NCBI RefSeq assembly: GCF_003966125.1
Contig: NZ_RXMA01000021.1
Span: 41,527 to 105,526 of the forward strand
Source of the DNA: Azospirillum griseum
GTDB lineage: Bacteria; Pseudomonadota; Alphaproteobacteria; Azospirillales; Azospirillaceae
DNA: 64,000 nucleotides
Direction of reading: 5' to 3'
Shown: one piece after another, positions 1 to 8,680 of the stretch
Layout of the letters: each line of letters begins with the position of its first letter
How positions within the stretch are numbered: the first letter of the stretch is position 1
The notes under the pieces: model-generated
Databases searched by the model: none
What the model saw: only the letters and a program-made list of their open reading frames with translations
What the model was told of the DNA's origin: nothing
Made by a program: the position numbers and the translations under genes

Positions 1-557
1 GGGTTCTTGGCGACGACCTCGTCAAAGCCCTTCTTGCGGTTGATGGCGGGGGAGGACCCGACGGTTCCCTGCAATTCGACCACCGGGCATTTGCCGCCGG
101 TCTTCTTGGCCAGCCATTCGCCCGCCACCCGGCCTTCGTGCACGGTGTCGGAGGTGACGGCGGTCAGATACAGGCTGTTGTCCTTGGTTTCGATCTGGCG
201 GTCGAGCAGGATGACCGGGATCTTGGCCTCCTTGGCTTCCTTCAACACCGCGTCCCAACCGGTGGCGACCACCGGGGCGATGAAGATGGCGTCCACGCCC
301 TGCGCCACAAAGGAGCGCACGGCCTTGATCTGGTTTTCCTGCTTCTGCTGGGCATCGGAGATCTTCAGCTCGATCCCGCGCTTCTCGGCTTCGGCCTTGG
401 CGGTCTTGGTTTCCGCCGCGCGCCAACCGGATTCCGAACCGATCTGCGAGAAGCCGACCACCAGCTTGCCACCGGCGGCCTGGGCCGGGGAGAAACCGGC
501 GCACAGCGCGACAACCGCCGTGGCGGCAAAGGCGGACGTCAGCCAGGTCATGGACAT
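1..557 (-). CDS. ytfQ: Galactofuranose/sugar ABC transporter periplasmic binding protein (YtfQ-like), 3' end outside window
   Basis: This is the first 185 codons of a periplasmic sugar-binding protein; the gene runs off the left edge. The start ATG at 557 follows a GGAGTGAGG ribosome site; a second in-frame ATG lies at 551. A signal peptide of about 27 residues ends in an AxA-type site, and the mature part opens with VGFSQIGSESGWRAAET, then QKQENQIKAVRSFVAQGVDA and IAPVVATGW. These blocks match what I remember of E. coli YtfQ, the galactofuranose-binding protein of YtfQRT-YjfF. The rest of that transporter would be expected beyond the left edge. Assignment to the type 1 periplasmic-binding fold is firm; the ligand is inferred. 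Confidence 0.85.
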   Translation of the reverse strand, partial: MSMTWLTSAFAATAVVALCAGFSPAQAAGGKLVVGFSQIGSESGWRAAETKTAKAEAEKRGIELKISDAQQKQENQIKAVRSFVAQGVDAIFIAPVVATGWDAVLKEAKEAKIPVILLDRQIETKDNSLYLTAVTSDTVHEGRVAGEWLAKKTGGKCPVVELQGTVGSSPAINRKKGFDEVVAKN

Positions 558-818
558 CGTTCCTCACTCCCTAAAATTTTTATGGGTCGTTTTCGCAAGG
601 GGGCGCAGTGCGGGACGGCGCAACGCGCCCCGATTGGGTTTGACGATGGGTCGCAGAGTCAGGGTCGGTCCGGCCGTCCCTGGACATCTTCGGTCGGTGG
701 ATCGTTTCAATGATTGTTTGATGAACGCACTTTAAGCAACGATGCCATAACTGTCCAATGCGATTTATAATAATATTGATATTCAAATGATTATCTATGC
801 CATTCGGCAGGGGCCGAT

Positions 819-1709
819 TCAGGGTTTCCACGCCCCCAACAGCGTGTCGTGAAAACGCGCGGCCATCGGTGACAGCACCGCGCCGTGGCGGCGGACGATG
901 CCGATGGTGCGCGAGATGTTGGGGTGTTTCAGCGGCACGGTGCGGATGATCGGGTGGCCCTGCGCCGGAGTCGCCAGCTTGGGCAGCAAGGCCACGCCCA
1001 GACCGGCTTCGACCAACCCCAGCGACCCCGACAGATGCATGACCTCGTAAGACCAGGTCAGCTTCAGCCCATGTTCGGCCAGCGTGGTGTCGATCAGGGC
1101 GCGGTTGCCGCTGGTCCGGCCCACGGTGATGATCCGGTGCGCCGACAGCTCCGCCCACGACACCGACTCCCGCCCCGCCAGCGGGTGATCGTGGCGGCAG
1201 GCCAGCACGAAGGGATCCTCGGCCAACGGCTGGAAATCGATGTCGGGGTGTGACGCGCCGATGAAGTTGATGCCGAAATCCGCCTCGCCGCGCGCCACCG
1301 CCTCCAACCCCTCGTTGGCCCCCAGATCGAGGATGCGGAAACGGATGCGGGGAAAGGCGGCGCTGAATCCGCTGATGGCGCGGGGCAGGAAATAGAACAC
1401 CGTCGTCGGCACCGCCGCGATGGAGATCTGGCCGCCGCTGCGCGTGCCCAAATCGTGGATTCCCATCAGCGAGCTTTCAAAATCATCGAGCAGCCGCTGA
1501 ACCTTCGGGATGAAATCGCGCCCGACCATGGTCAGCGCGACGTGGCGGGTGGAGCGTTCCAGAAGCGCCACCCCCAGCGTGTCTTCCAGTTTCTGGATGC
1601 GGCGGCTCAAGGCCGGTTGCGACAGGTTCAGCAGCTTGGCCGCCCGGTGGAAACTGCCCAATTCCGCCACCGCGACGAAGGCTTTCAAATCGATCAGTTC
1701 GAAATTCAT
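819..1709 (-). CDS. LysR-family transcriptional regulator
   Basis: A 296-residue LysR regulator. The N-terminal winged helix (residues 1-60) reads NFELIDLKAFVAVAELGSFH, then LSQPALSRRIQKLE, the classic LysR HTH. The effector-binding fold follows (about 90-290). I chose ATG 1709 because it begins right at the usual LysR N-terminus; the open frame extends upstream to 1841 but that part is unlike the family. The gene is divergent from the GalD/PrpF-like gene at 1877, with 167 bp between them, so it most likely controls that gene and perhaps the TRAP genes after it. The effector is unknown. Confidence 0.88.
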   Translation of the reverse strand: MNFELIDLKAFVAVAELGSFHRAAKLLNLSQPALSRRIQKLEDTLGVALLERSTRHVALTMVGRDFIPKVQRLLDDFESSLMGIHDLGTRSGGQISIAAVPTTVFYFLPRAISGFSAAFPRIRFRILDLGANEGLEAVARGEADFGINFIGASHPDIDFQPLAEDPFVLACRHDHPLAGRESVSWAELSAHRIITVGRTSGNRALIDTTLAEHGLKLTWSYEVMHLSGSLGLVEAGLGVALLPKLATPAQGHPIIRTVPLKHPNISRTIGIVRRHGAVLSPMAARFHDTLLGAWKP

Positions 1710-1876
1710 GGTGTGGGCCGCTCCGCCGTTGCCCCGGATCATGGGTCCGGCATTGATCCGGTTTTCGCAATAATTGCTTCGATCTTTGCATTTCACAGAA
1801 ATGCGGGCAAGGCCGATAGTCGGCCCATCGACCGTGGCCACGGCACCCCGTCATCGGATGGACTTCAGGCACTCCC

Positions 1877-2965
1877 ATGAACGAACAGATTCGCATCCCC
1901 TGCGTGATGATGCGGGGCGGAACCTCCCGTGGCCCCTTCTTCCTGGCTTCCGACCTTCCCGCCGATCCGGCGGCGCGCGACGCGCTGCTGTTGTCGGTGA
2001 TGGGGGCGGGGCATGATCTGGAAATCGACGGCATCGGCGGCGGCAACCCGCTGACCAGCAAGGTGGCGATCATCGGCCCGCCCAGCGTGACCGGGGCCGA
2101 TGTGGATTACCTGTTTGCGCAGGTGAAGGTGCGCGAACGGGTGGTCGATACCTCGCCCAACTGCGGCAACATGCTGGCGGCGGTCGGTCCCTTCGCCATC
2201 GAAGCCGGTTTGGTGGCCGCGAGTGACGGCGTCACCGTTCTGCGCATCCACAACGTCAACACCCGCAAACTGATCGAGGCACGGGTGCAGACCCCCGGCG
2301 GCCACGTCACTTACGAGGGCGACGCCACCATCGACGGCGTGCCCGGCACGGCGGCCCCGATCCATTTGACCTTTCTCGACGCCGCCGGGGCCAACACCGG
2401 ACGGCTGCTGCCCACCGGCCAACCGATGGAGACGATCAACGGTGTGGCCGTGTCCTGTTTGGACGCCGCCATTCCGGTGATGATGGTGCGCGCCGCCGAT
2501 CTTGGCAAAACCGGTGCCGAACCGGCGGACAGCTACCGCCTCGACCGCGCCTTCATGAGCCGGTTGGAGGGGTTGCGGCTGGAGGCCGGGCGGCGGATGG
2601 GCTTTGCCAACACTGGCGATCTGGTGATCCCCAAGCCGGTTCTGCTGGCCCCGGCCACGCGCGGCGGCACCCTGTCGGTGCGCTATTTCATGCCACACGA
2701 CTGCCACAAGGCGTTGGCGATCACCGGATCGGTGGCCATCGCCACCGCCTGCGCCACCCCCGGCACGCTGGCCGCGTCGATGATCGGCGCGCTGGGGTTG
2801 CCCGCCGACGTGACGCTGGAACACCCATCGGGCCGCCTCACCGTCCGCCTGGACGGGACGGCGACGCCGCAGGCGGCCGTCCAGCGCACCGCGCGGCGTT
2901 TGTTCGAGGGGGCCGTCTTCGCCCGCCCGGACGCCGCCCCCCACCGGTTCGCCCTGGCCAGTTGA
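1877..2965 (+). CDS. galD: 4-oxalomesaconate tautomerase-like isomerase (PrpF/GalD family)
   Basis: A 362-residue PrpF-family protein with the two-lobed diaminopimelate epimerase-like fold. It carries the family blocks RIPCVMMRGGTSRGPFF at the N-terminus, IDGIGGGNPLTSKVAII, PNCGNMLAAVGPFAIE (active-site Cys region) and EHPSGRLTV near the end. Length and order match Pseudomonas putida GalD, which interconverts 4-oxalomesaconate tautomers in gallate breakdown; other PrpF members isomerise aconitate or methylaconitate. No other gallate-pathway enzyme is in the window, so the substrate is uncertain. It lies divergent to a LysR gene and 116 bp before a TRAP transporter, suggesting uptake and use of a di- or tricarboxylic acid. 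The start has only a weak ribosome site. Confidence 0.78.
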   Translation: MNEQIRIPCVMMRGGTSRGPFFLASDLPADPAARDALLLSVMGAGHDLEIDGIGGGNPLTSKVAIIGPPSVTGADVDYLFAQVKVRERVVDTSPNCGNMLAAVGPFAIEAGLVAASDGVTVLRIHNVNTRKLIEARVQTPGGHVTYEGDATIDGVPGTAAPIHLTFLDAAGANTGRLLPTGQPMETINGVAVSCLDAAIPVMMVRAADLGKTGAEPADSYRLDRAFMSRLEGLRLEAGRRMGFANTGDLVIPKPVLLAPATRGGTLSVRYFMPHDCHKALAITGSVAIATACATPGTLAASMIGALGLPADVTLEHPSGRLTVRLDGTATPQAAVQRTARRLFEGAVFARPDAAPHRFALAS

Positions 2966-3081
2966 TCGCTTCCGGTCGATCGACACCGTTTGATCGCCCC
3001 ACCCGAAGACCACCGAAAATCCCAATCAAAACCCGGCCGGAACAGCCATAGACTGGCACCGGCCCGTCGGAGGAAACCACC

Positions 3082-4089
3082 ATGACCCGCACCGTTGCCG
3101 CCCTGCTGCTGGCCTCCACCGCCTTGTTTGCGGCCCCCGCCCTGGCCGACAAGCCGATCATCATCAAATTCAGCCACGTCGTCGCCCCCGACACGCCCAA
3201 AGGCATCGCGGCGGCCCAGTTCAAAAAGCTGGCCGAGGAGCGCACCGGCGGCAAGGTGGTGGTGGAGCTGTACCCGAACAGCCAGCTGTACAAGGACAAG
3301 GAGGAGTTGGAGGCCCTGCAGTTGGGAGCGGTGCAGATGCTGGCCCCGACCGCCAGCAAGTTCGGCCCCATCGGGCTGAAGGACTATCAGGCCTTTGACC
3401 TGCCCTATCTGTTCCCCGACCGTGCCGCCGTGCACAAGGTGACGAACGGACCGCTGGGGGCCGGGCTGCTGCGCAGGCTGGAAGACCGTGGCATGGTCGG
3501 TTTGGCCTTTTGGGACAACGGCTTCCGCGCCATGAGCGCCAATTCGCCGCTGCGCCTGCCCACCGACGCGCGCGGTTTGAAGATCCGCATCAACTCGTCC
3601 AAGGTGAACGCCGAAACCATCAAGGCGTTGGGCGGCCTGCCGCAAACGCTGGCGCTGTCGGAGGTCTATCAGGCGCTCGACACCGGCGTGGTGGACGGCA
3701 CCGACGGGCCGCTTTCCAACCTCTACACCCAAAAACAGCACGAGGTGCAAAAGCACGTCACCCTGACCGACCACAGCTTCAGCGCCTACGTCGTCGTGGT
3801 GAACAAGACATTCTGGGACGGGTTGCCCACCAACATCCGCACCACGCTGGACGGCGCGATGAAGGAGGCCACCCGCCTGAACGACCAGCTGGCCGAAGAG
3901 GATGAGCGCAAGACCATCGACGCCATCCGCAATTCCGGCAAGACCGCCGTCCACACTCCGACGCCCGACGAGAAAAAGGCGTGGGTCAAGGCCCTGATGC
4001 CGGTGCAGACCAAGATGGCCCAACAGCTTGGCCTGACCGAACTGGTGGCGGCGGTCAACCGCGACCAGACCGCCGAGCGCGGCCAGTAA
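3082..4089 (+). CDS. dctP: TRAP transporter solute-binding protein (DctP family)
   Basis: A 335-residue periplasmic binding protein of a TRAP transporter. It starts with a clear signal peptide (about 22 residues, ending APALA before DKPIIIKFSHV) after a strong GGAGGA ribosome site. Family blocks include FSHVVAPDTPKG, AEERTGGKVVVELYPNSQLY, the carboxylate-binding Arg region GFRAMSAN / LKIRINSSKVNAET and GVVDGTDGPLSNLYT. It delivers a carboxylate-type solute to the DctQM permease encoded just downstream (118 bp gap). C4-dicarboxylate is the default family ligand, but the GalD-like neighbour makes an aromatic-pathway or tricarboxylic acid equally possible. Confidence 0.9.
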   Translation: MTRTVAALLLASTALFAAPALADKPIIIKFSHVVAPDTPKGIAAAQFKKLAEERTGGKVVVELYPNSQLYKDKEELEALQLGAVQMLAPTASKFGPIGLKDYQAFDLPYLFPDRAAVHKVTNGPLGAGLLRRLEDRGMVGLAFWDNGFRAMSANSPLRLPTDARGLKIRINSSKVNAETIKALGGLPQTLALSEVYQALDTGVVDGTDGPLSNLYTQKQHEVQKHVTLTDHSFSAYVVVVNKTFWDGLPTNIRTTLDGAMKEATRLNDQLAEEDERKTIDAIRNSGKTAVHTPTPDEKKAWVKALMPVQTKMAQQLGLTELVAAVNRDQTAERGQ

Positions 4090-4207
4090 TCCGTCGGCCA
4101 GCAACCCGTCGACAAATCACCCCTCGGCGCGACCCGTTCGGCGCTGTGTTGGGGCGGGATCGGTGGCGTTTGCCCCGGTCCCCCCGCAGGGAAGGACACA
4201 CCACACC

Positions 4208-4879
4208 ATGAGAGTTCTTGATGCGCTGGAGGAGTGGATCATCTCCACCCTCATGGCGGCGGCCACGCTTGTCATTTTCGTTGCGGTGCTGCACCGCTAC
4301 CTCGTCGGCGTGCCCGCGTTGCAGGACATGATGCTGCGCTTCGATTTCACCTGGGCGCAGGAGCTGTGCATTTACCTGTTTGTCTGGATGGCCAAATTCG
4401 GTGCCGCCTATGGCGTGCGCACCGGCATCCATGTTGGCGTCGATGTCGTCATCAACCGGTTGGACAGCCCGCTGCGCGCCCGCTTCATCGTGTTCGGCCT
4501 GCTGGCGGGCGCGCTGTTCACCGGCGTCGTCGGGTCGCTGGGGGCGAATTTCGTCTATCACATCGCCCAGACCGAGCAGGTTTCCGCCGATCTGGAAGCG
4601 CCGATGTGGCTGGTCTATCTGGCCATTCCGCTGGGGTCCTTCCTGATGAGCTTCCGCTTTCTTCAGGTCTGCGTCGCCTTCCGGCGCACCGGCAGCCTGC
4701 CCCACCACGATCACGGCCATGTCGAAGGGCTGGACAGCGGCGCGGACGAGGCGGCGGACATCAATTGGTACGCGTTGGACGATGGCCTGCACCCACATGA
4801 CCTCGCCCATCCCAGCCAATCCGACCGCAAACCCGGCACCAAGCCCGGCTCCGGCCGCCCGCAGGAGAACGCACGATGA
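4208..4879 (+). CDS. dctQ: TRAP transporter small permease (DctQ)
   Basis: A 223-residue small membrane subunit of the TRAP transporter. Four hydrophobic segments fall at about residues 13-33, 50-70, 92-114 and 130-152; the motif WAQELCIYLFVWMAKFGAA is typical of DctQ. I placed the start at ATG 4208, preceded by GGAAGGA, rather than at the upstream in-frame codon 4163. The tail after the last helix is unusually long, His/Asp-rich and Pro-rich (about 60 residues). The stop overlaps the dctM start in an ATGA junction, so the two are translationally coupled. Confidence 0.9.
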   Translation: MRVLDALEEWIISTLMAAATLVIFVAVLHRYLVGVPALQDMMLRFDFTWAQELCIYLFVWMAKFGAAYGVRTGIHVGVDVVINRLDSPLRARFIVFGLLAGALFTGVVGSLGANFVYHIAQTEQVSADLEAPMWLVYLAIPLGSFLMSFRFLQVCVAFRRTGSLPHHDHGHVEGLDSGADEAADINWYALDDGLHPHDLAHPSQSDRKPGTKPGSGRPQENAR

Positions 4880-6174
4880 GCGCCGCCGTCATCTTCGGCC
4901 TGCTGCTGGTCCTGATGCTGACCGGCATGCCGATTTCCATTTCACTGGGTCTGACCGTTCTGACCTTCCTGTTCACCATGACCGACGTGCCGATCAACGC
5001 CGTCGCGCTGAAGCTGTTCACCGGCATCGAGAAGTTCGAGATCATGGCGATCCCCTTCTTCATCCTGGCGGGCAACTTCCTGACGCACGGCGGTGTCGCG
5101 CGCCGCATGATCAACTTTGCGACATCCATGGTCGGCCATTGGCACGGTGGGCTTGGGCTGGCCGGTGTGATGGGCTGCGCGCTGTTCGCGGCGGTGTCGG
5201 GATCCAGCCCGGCCACGGTCGTCGCCATCGGGTCGGTGATCCTGCCCGCCATGGTGCAGCAGGGCTTTCCCCGCCAGTTCGGCGCGGGCGTCATCACCAC
5301 GGCGGGCGCGCTGGGCATCCTGATCCCGCCGTCGATCTGCATGGTGATGTACGCGGTGGCCACCGCCGGGAATCCCAAGGCGGCCTCCATCGGCCAACTC
5401 TTCATGGCGGGTGTGGTTCCGGGCCTGATCCTGGCCTTCCTGCTGGGGCTGACCACCTGGCACCGCGCGCGCAAGAACAACTACCCCCGCCTGCCAAAGG
5501 CCAGCCTCGGCCAGCGCCTGCGCACCTTCCGCGAAGCGGTGTGGGGCCTGCTGCTGATCGTGGTCGTCATCGGCGGCATCTACAGCGGGGCGTTCACCCC
5601 GACCGAAGCGGCGGCGATGAGCGCGGTCTACGCCTTCGTCATCGCCGTGTTCGTCTACAAGGACATGCCGCTGTCCAGCGTGCCGAAGGTGCTGCTGTCG
5701 TCGGCCAGCATGTCGGCCATGCTGCTCTACATCATCACCAACGCCGTGCTGTTCTCCTTCGTCCTGACCTCCGAAAGCATCCCGCAGGCGATCGCCGACT
5801 GGATCACGGCGCAGGGGCTGGGCGTGGTCGCCTTCCTGCTGGTGACGAACATCCTGCTGCTGATGGCGGGCAACTTCATGGAGCCGTCCTCCATCGTCCT
5901 CATCATGGCCCCGATCCTGGTCCCGGTCGCCCTGCGCCTGGGGATCGACCCGGTCCATTTCGGCATCATCATGGTGGTGAACATGGAGGTCGGCATGTGC
6001 CACCCGCCGGTCGGCCTCAACCTCTACGTCGCCAGCGGCATCACCAAGATGGGCATCACCGAACTGACCGTGGCGGTGTGGCCGTGGCTGCTGACCATGC
6101 TGGCCTTCCTGGTCGCCGTCACCTACCTGCCGATCCTGTCGCTGTGGCTGCCGCGCACGCTCGGCATGCTCTGA
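4876..6174 (+). CDS. dctM: TRAP transporter large permease (DctM)
   Basis: A 432-residue, almost wholly hydrophobic protein with about 12 membrane segments, the expected length for DctM, the sodium-coupled transport subunit. Signature blocks include LTGMPISISLGL, PFFILAGNFLTHGGVARRM, AVSGSSPATVVAIGSVILPAM, ITTAGALGILIPPSI and GMCHPPVGLNLYV. It overlaps the end of dctQ by four bases and closes the dctPQM operon. It converges on the response-regulator gene ending at 6194, with only 19 bp between the two stops and no obvious terminator there. Confidence 0.93.
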   Translation: MSAAVIFGLLLVLMLTGMPISISLGLTVLTFLFTMTDVPINAVALKLFTGIEKFEIMAIPFFILAGNFLTHGGVARRMINFATSMVGHWHGGLGLAGVMGCALFAAVSGSSPATVVAIGSVILPAMVQQGFPRQFGAGVITTAGALGILIPPSICMVMYAVATAGNPKAASIGQLFMAGVVPGLILAFLLGLTTWHRARKNNYPRLPKASLGQRLRTFREAVWGLLLIVVVIGGIYSGAFTPTEAAAMSAVYAFVIAVFVYKDMPLSSVPKVLLSSASMSAMLLYIITNAVLFSFVLTSESIPQAIADWITAQGLGVVAFLLVTNILLLMAGNFMEPSSIVLIMAPILVPVALRLGIDPVHFGIIMVVNMEVGMCHPPVGLNLYVASGITKMGITELTVAVWPWLLTMLAFLVAVTYLPILSLWLPRTLGML

Positions 6175-6193
6175 ACAACCACAAGCCTTTCCC

Positions 6194-8680
6194 TCACTGC
6201 GGGGTGTCTTCGGTCGCCCCCCCTGCTGATACGGCGTCACGCAGGTCGGTGCCGCGTTGCTGGTCCCGCAGCAGCGCGGCAACCGCGTCGGCGGTCATCG
6301 GGCGGGCGTACAGGTAGCCTTGCCCCTCCTCGCAACCCCGCGCGCGCAAAAACGCCCGCTGCTCCTCGGTTTCGATTCCTTCGGCAATGGCGACCATGTT
6401 CAGCTTGTGGGCCATGGCGATGATCGCCTCGGCAATCGCTTCGTCGTTGCGGTCGTGGGGGATGTCCTGGACAAAGCTGCGGTCGATCTTGATGCGGTCG
6501 ATGGGCAGGGACTTCAACGACCCCAGACAGGAATAGCCGGTGCCGAAATCATCAATGGCCAGCGACACCCCCAGCGCCTTCAGCGCGTGCAGCGTGGCCA
6601 CACAGCGTTCGCTATCCTGCAAGGTGCTTTCCGTGATCTCAATCTCCAACAGAGCCGGATCAAGACCCGTGCTGTCCAGAATCTGACGGACGACGTTGGG
6701 CAAACGGTCGGGCTGCATCTGGCGGGCCGACACGTTGACCGCCATGCGCAGCGGCGGCAACCCGGCCTCCTGCCAGGCCCGCGCCTGCCAGCAGGCTTCG
6801 CGCAGCACCCAATCCCCCAGTTCCATGATCAGGCGGCTTTTTTCGGCGACCGGAACCACGTCGTTGGCACCGCACAGCCCATGAATCGGATGCTGCCAAC
6901 GGATCAACGCCTCGACCCCGATGATCGCGCCGGTGGCCAACTCCACCTGCGGCTGATAGTGGAGCCGCAATTCATCCTTTTCAAAGCCGCGCCGCAGGTC
7001 GCGGTCGCGTTCCATCGACAGGGCCGCCTGCTCGGTCATTTCCTTGCGGTAGAACGCAAAGCCGCTGCGCCCGGCGTCCTTGGCCGCGTACATGGCCGTG
7101 TCTGCGGCGCGGATCAGATCCTCCTTCCTCGTGCCGTCTTCGGGAAACAGGCTGATGCCGACGCTGGCGGTGATGGCGAATTCCATCCCCAACAGCGTGA
7201 CCGGTCGGGACAGGGTGGCGATGATGCGATCCGCCAGCTCTCCCAGCGCTTCGGGATGCTCGACCCGATCCACGATCACCATGAACTCGTCGCCACCCAG
7301 CCGGGCCACGGTGTCCTCGGCGCGCACGGCAAGCCGCAAGGCCTTGGCCACCGCGCGCAGCAGGTCATCGCCCACGCTGTGGCCGAGCGTGTCGTTGATC
7401 TGTTTGAAATGGTCGAGATCAACGAACAGCAGGCCGACCTTGCCCTGGTTCCGCTCGGCCGCCTGCATCGCGTGTTCCAGCCGATCCATCGCCAACAGGC
7501 GGTTGGGCAGGTCGGTCAGCGGGTCGAAATGGGCCAGATGCTGGAAGCGCTCCTGCGCCAAGCGGATCGCGGTCAGATCGGAAAACAACAGGATGTAGTG
7601 CGACACCTGACCGCTGCGGTCGGCGACCGCCGCGATGTTCGCCAGCACCGGCAGTTCCTTGCCGTCGCGCCGACGCCCTTGGATTTCCCCATGCCATTGC
7701 CGATCCGCAACCAGGGTGTTCTGCATGGTCTGCCAGTCGGCCGGGGACAGACACAGCGGCGACAGCAGGGGGGCGGGGCGGCCGATCACCTCGTTTCGGT
7801 CGTAACCGGTTATGGCGCAATAACCAGGGTTGCAATCCAGGGTGACAAAGCGATCATCCAGAATCAGGATGCCTTCCTGCGTCGCCTCGAACACCATGGC
7901 GGCCTGACGCAACTGGGCCTCGGCGCTACGGCGCGCCGTCACGTCCTGGATCACCCCGATCAGTCTTTTTCGTGCGCTGGATTCAGCGGTGAAGATCCGC
8001 CCCTGGACCTTCAGCCAATGGACGCTGCCGTCGGGATGGACGCTGCGAAACTCGATCACCCCCAAACCGTGGCCGTCCAGCGTCCGTTCCAACGCCCGAT
8101 CGACCAGATCCCGGTCCTCCTCGTGCACCGTTTCCAGAAAACGCTCCCACGGCCCGGAAAACACCTCGTGCCCATACCCGAACAGGCGTTGGGCCTTGCC
8201 GACGTGCAACAGGGTGCGGCTGGTCACGTCCAGTTCCCAAGACGCCATTTCCGCCGCCTCCAGCGCCAGATGCAGCCGCTCCTCGCTTTCGCGGATCGCC
8301 GAGTCGGTGGCGCTGCGCTCCAACGCCATCTGGATCGTCGCGTGCAATTCGCGTTCGCTGAACGGTTTGACCAGATACCCATAAGGCTTGGTGCCGCGCG
8401 CCCGCTCCAGGGTCGCGGCTTCGGAATAGGCGGTCAGATAGATGATCGGCGTGTGGAACTCCTTTTGGATTTCCGACGCGGTCTCGATCCCGTCCATCGG
8501 GCCTTCGATGTGGATGTCCATCAGCACGATGTCGGGCAACTCGCTGCGGACGCGTGCCAGGGCCTGCTCCCCCGATGCCACGGGGGACGATGGATCGTAG
8601 CCCAGGGACCTCAACCGTTGCTGAAGATGCAGAGCGACGATCCGCTCATCCTCAACCACCAGAACGCGGGCTTGGGACAT
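6194..8680 (-). CDS. Response regulator with REC-PAS-PAS-GGDEF-EAL domains (c-di-GMP turnover)
   Basis: An 828-residue cytoplasmic signalling protein. A receiver domain (1-120) has the phospho-acceptor Asp55 in VLMDIHIEG and the conserved Lys of LVKPF; two PAS domains follow (about 135-250 and 260-375). The GGDEF domain (about 385-550) has an intact GGDEF and an upstream RAED inhibitory site. The EAL domain (about 560-810) keeps GVEALIRW, EITES and DDFGTGYS. Both catalytic halves look intact, so it could make or break cyclic di-GMP. Its start lies 29 bases inside the end of the upstream kinase gene, so the pair is translationally coupled. No membrane segment or own HTH was seen. Confidence 0.92.
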   Translation of the reverse strand: MSQARVLVVEDERIVALHLQQRLRSLGYDPSSPVASGEQALARVRSELPDIVLMDIHIEGPMDGIETASEIQKEFHTPIIYLTAYSEAATLERARGTKPYGYLVKPFSERELHATIQMALERSATDSAIRESEERLHLALEAAEMASWELDVTSRTLLHVGKAQRLFGYGHEVFSGPWERFLETVHEEDRDLVDRALERTLDGHGLGVIEFRSVHPDGSVHWLKVQGRIFTAESSARKRLIGVIQDVTARRSAEAQLRQAAMVFEATQEGILILDDRFVTLDCNPGYCAITGYDRNEVIGRPAPLLSPLCLSPADWQTMQNTLVADRQWHGEIQGRRRDGKELPVLANIAAVADRSGQVSHYILLFSDLTAIRLAQERFQHLAHFDPLTDLPNRLLAMDRLEHAMQAAERNQGKVGLLFVDLDHFKQINDTLGHSVGDDLLRAVAKALRLAVRAEDTVARLGGDEFMVIVDRVEHPEALGELADRIIATLSRPVTLLGMEFAITASVGISLFPEDGTRKEDLIRAADTAMYAAKDAGRSGFAFYRKEMTEQAALSMERDRDLRRGFEKDELRLHYQPQVELATGAIIGVEALIRWQHPIHGLCGANDVVPVAEKSRLIMELGDWVLREACWQARAWQEAGLPPLRMAVNVSARQMQPDRLPNVVRQILDSTGLDPALLEIEITESTLQDSERCVATLHALKALGVSLAIDDFGTGYSCLGSLKSLPIDRIKIDRSFVQDIPHDRNDEAIAEAIIAMAHKLNMVAIAEGIETEEQRAFLRARGCEEGQGYLYARPMTADAVAALLRDQQRGTDLRDAVSAGGATEDTPQ

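Noticed and set aside
3050..3075. CTGGCACCGG before dctP as a sigma-54 promoter
   Set aside because: The -24-like half is present, but no GC lies 10 bases after the GG and TTGC is missing.
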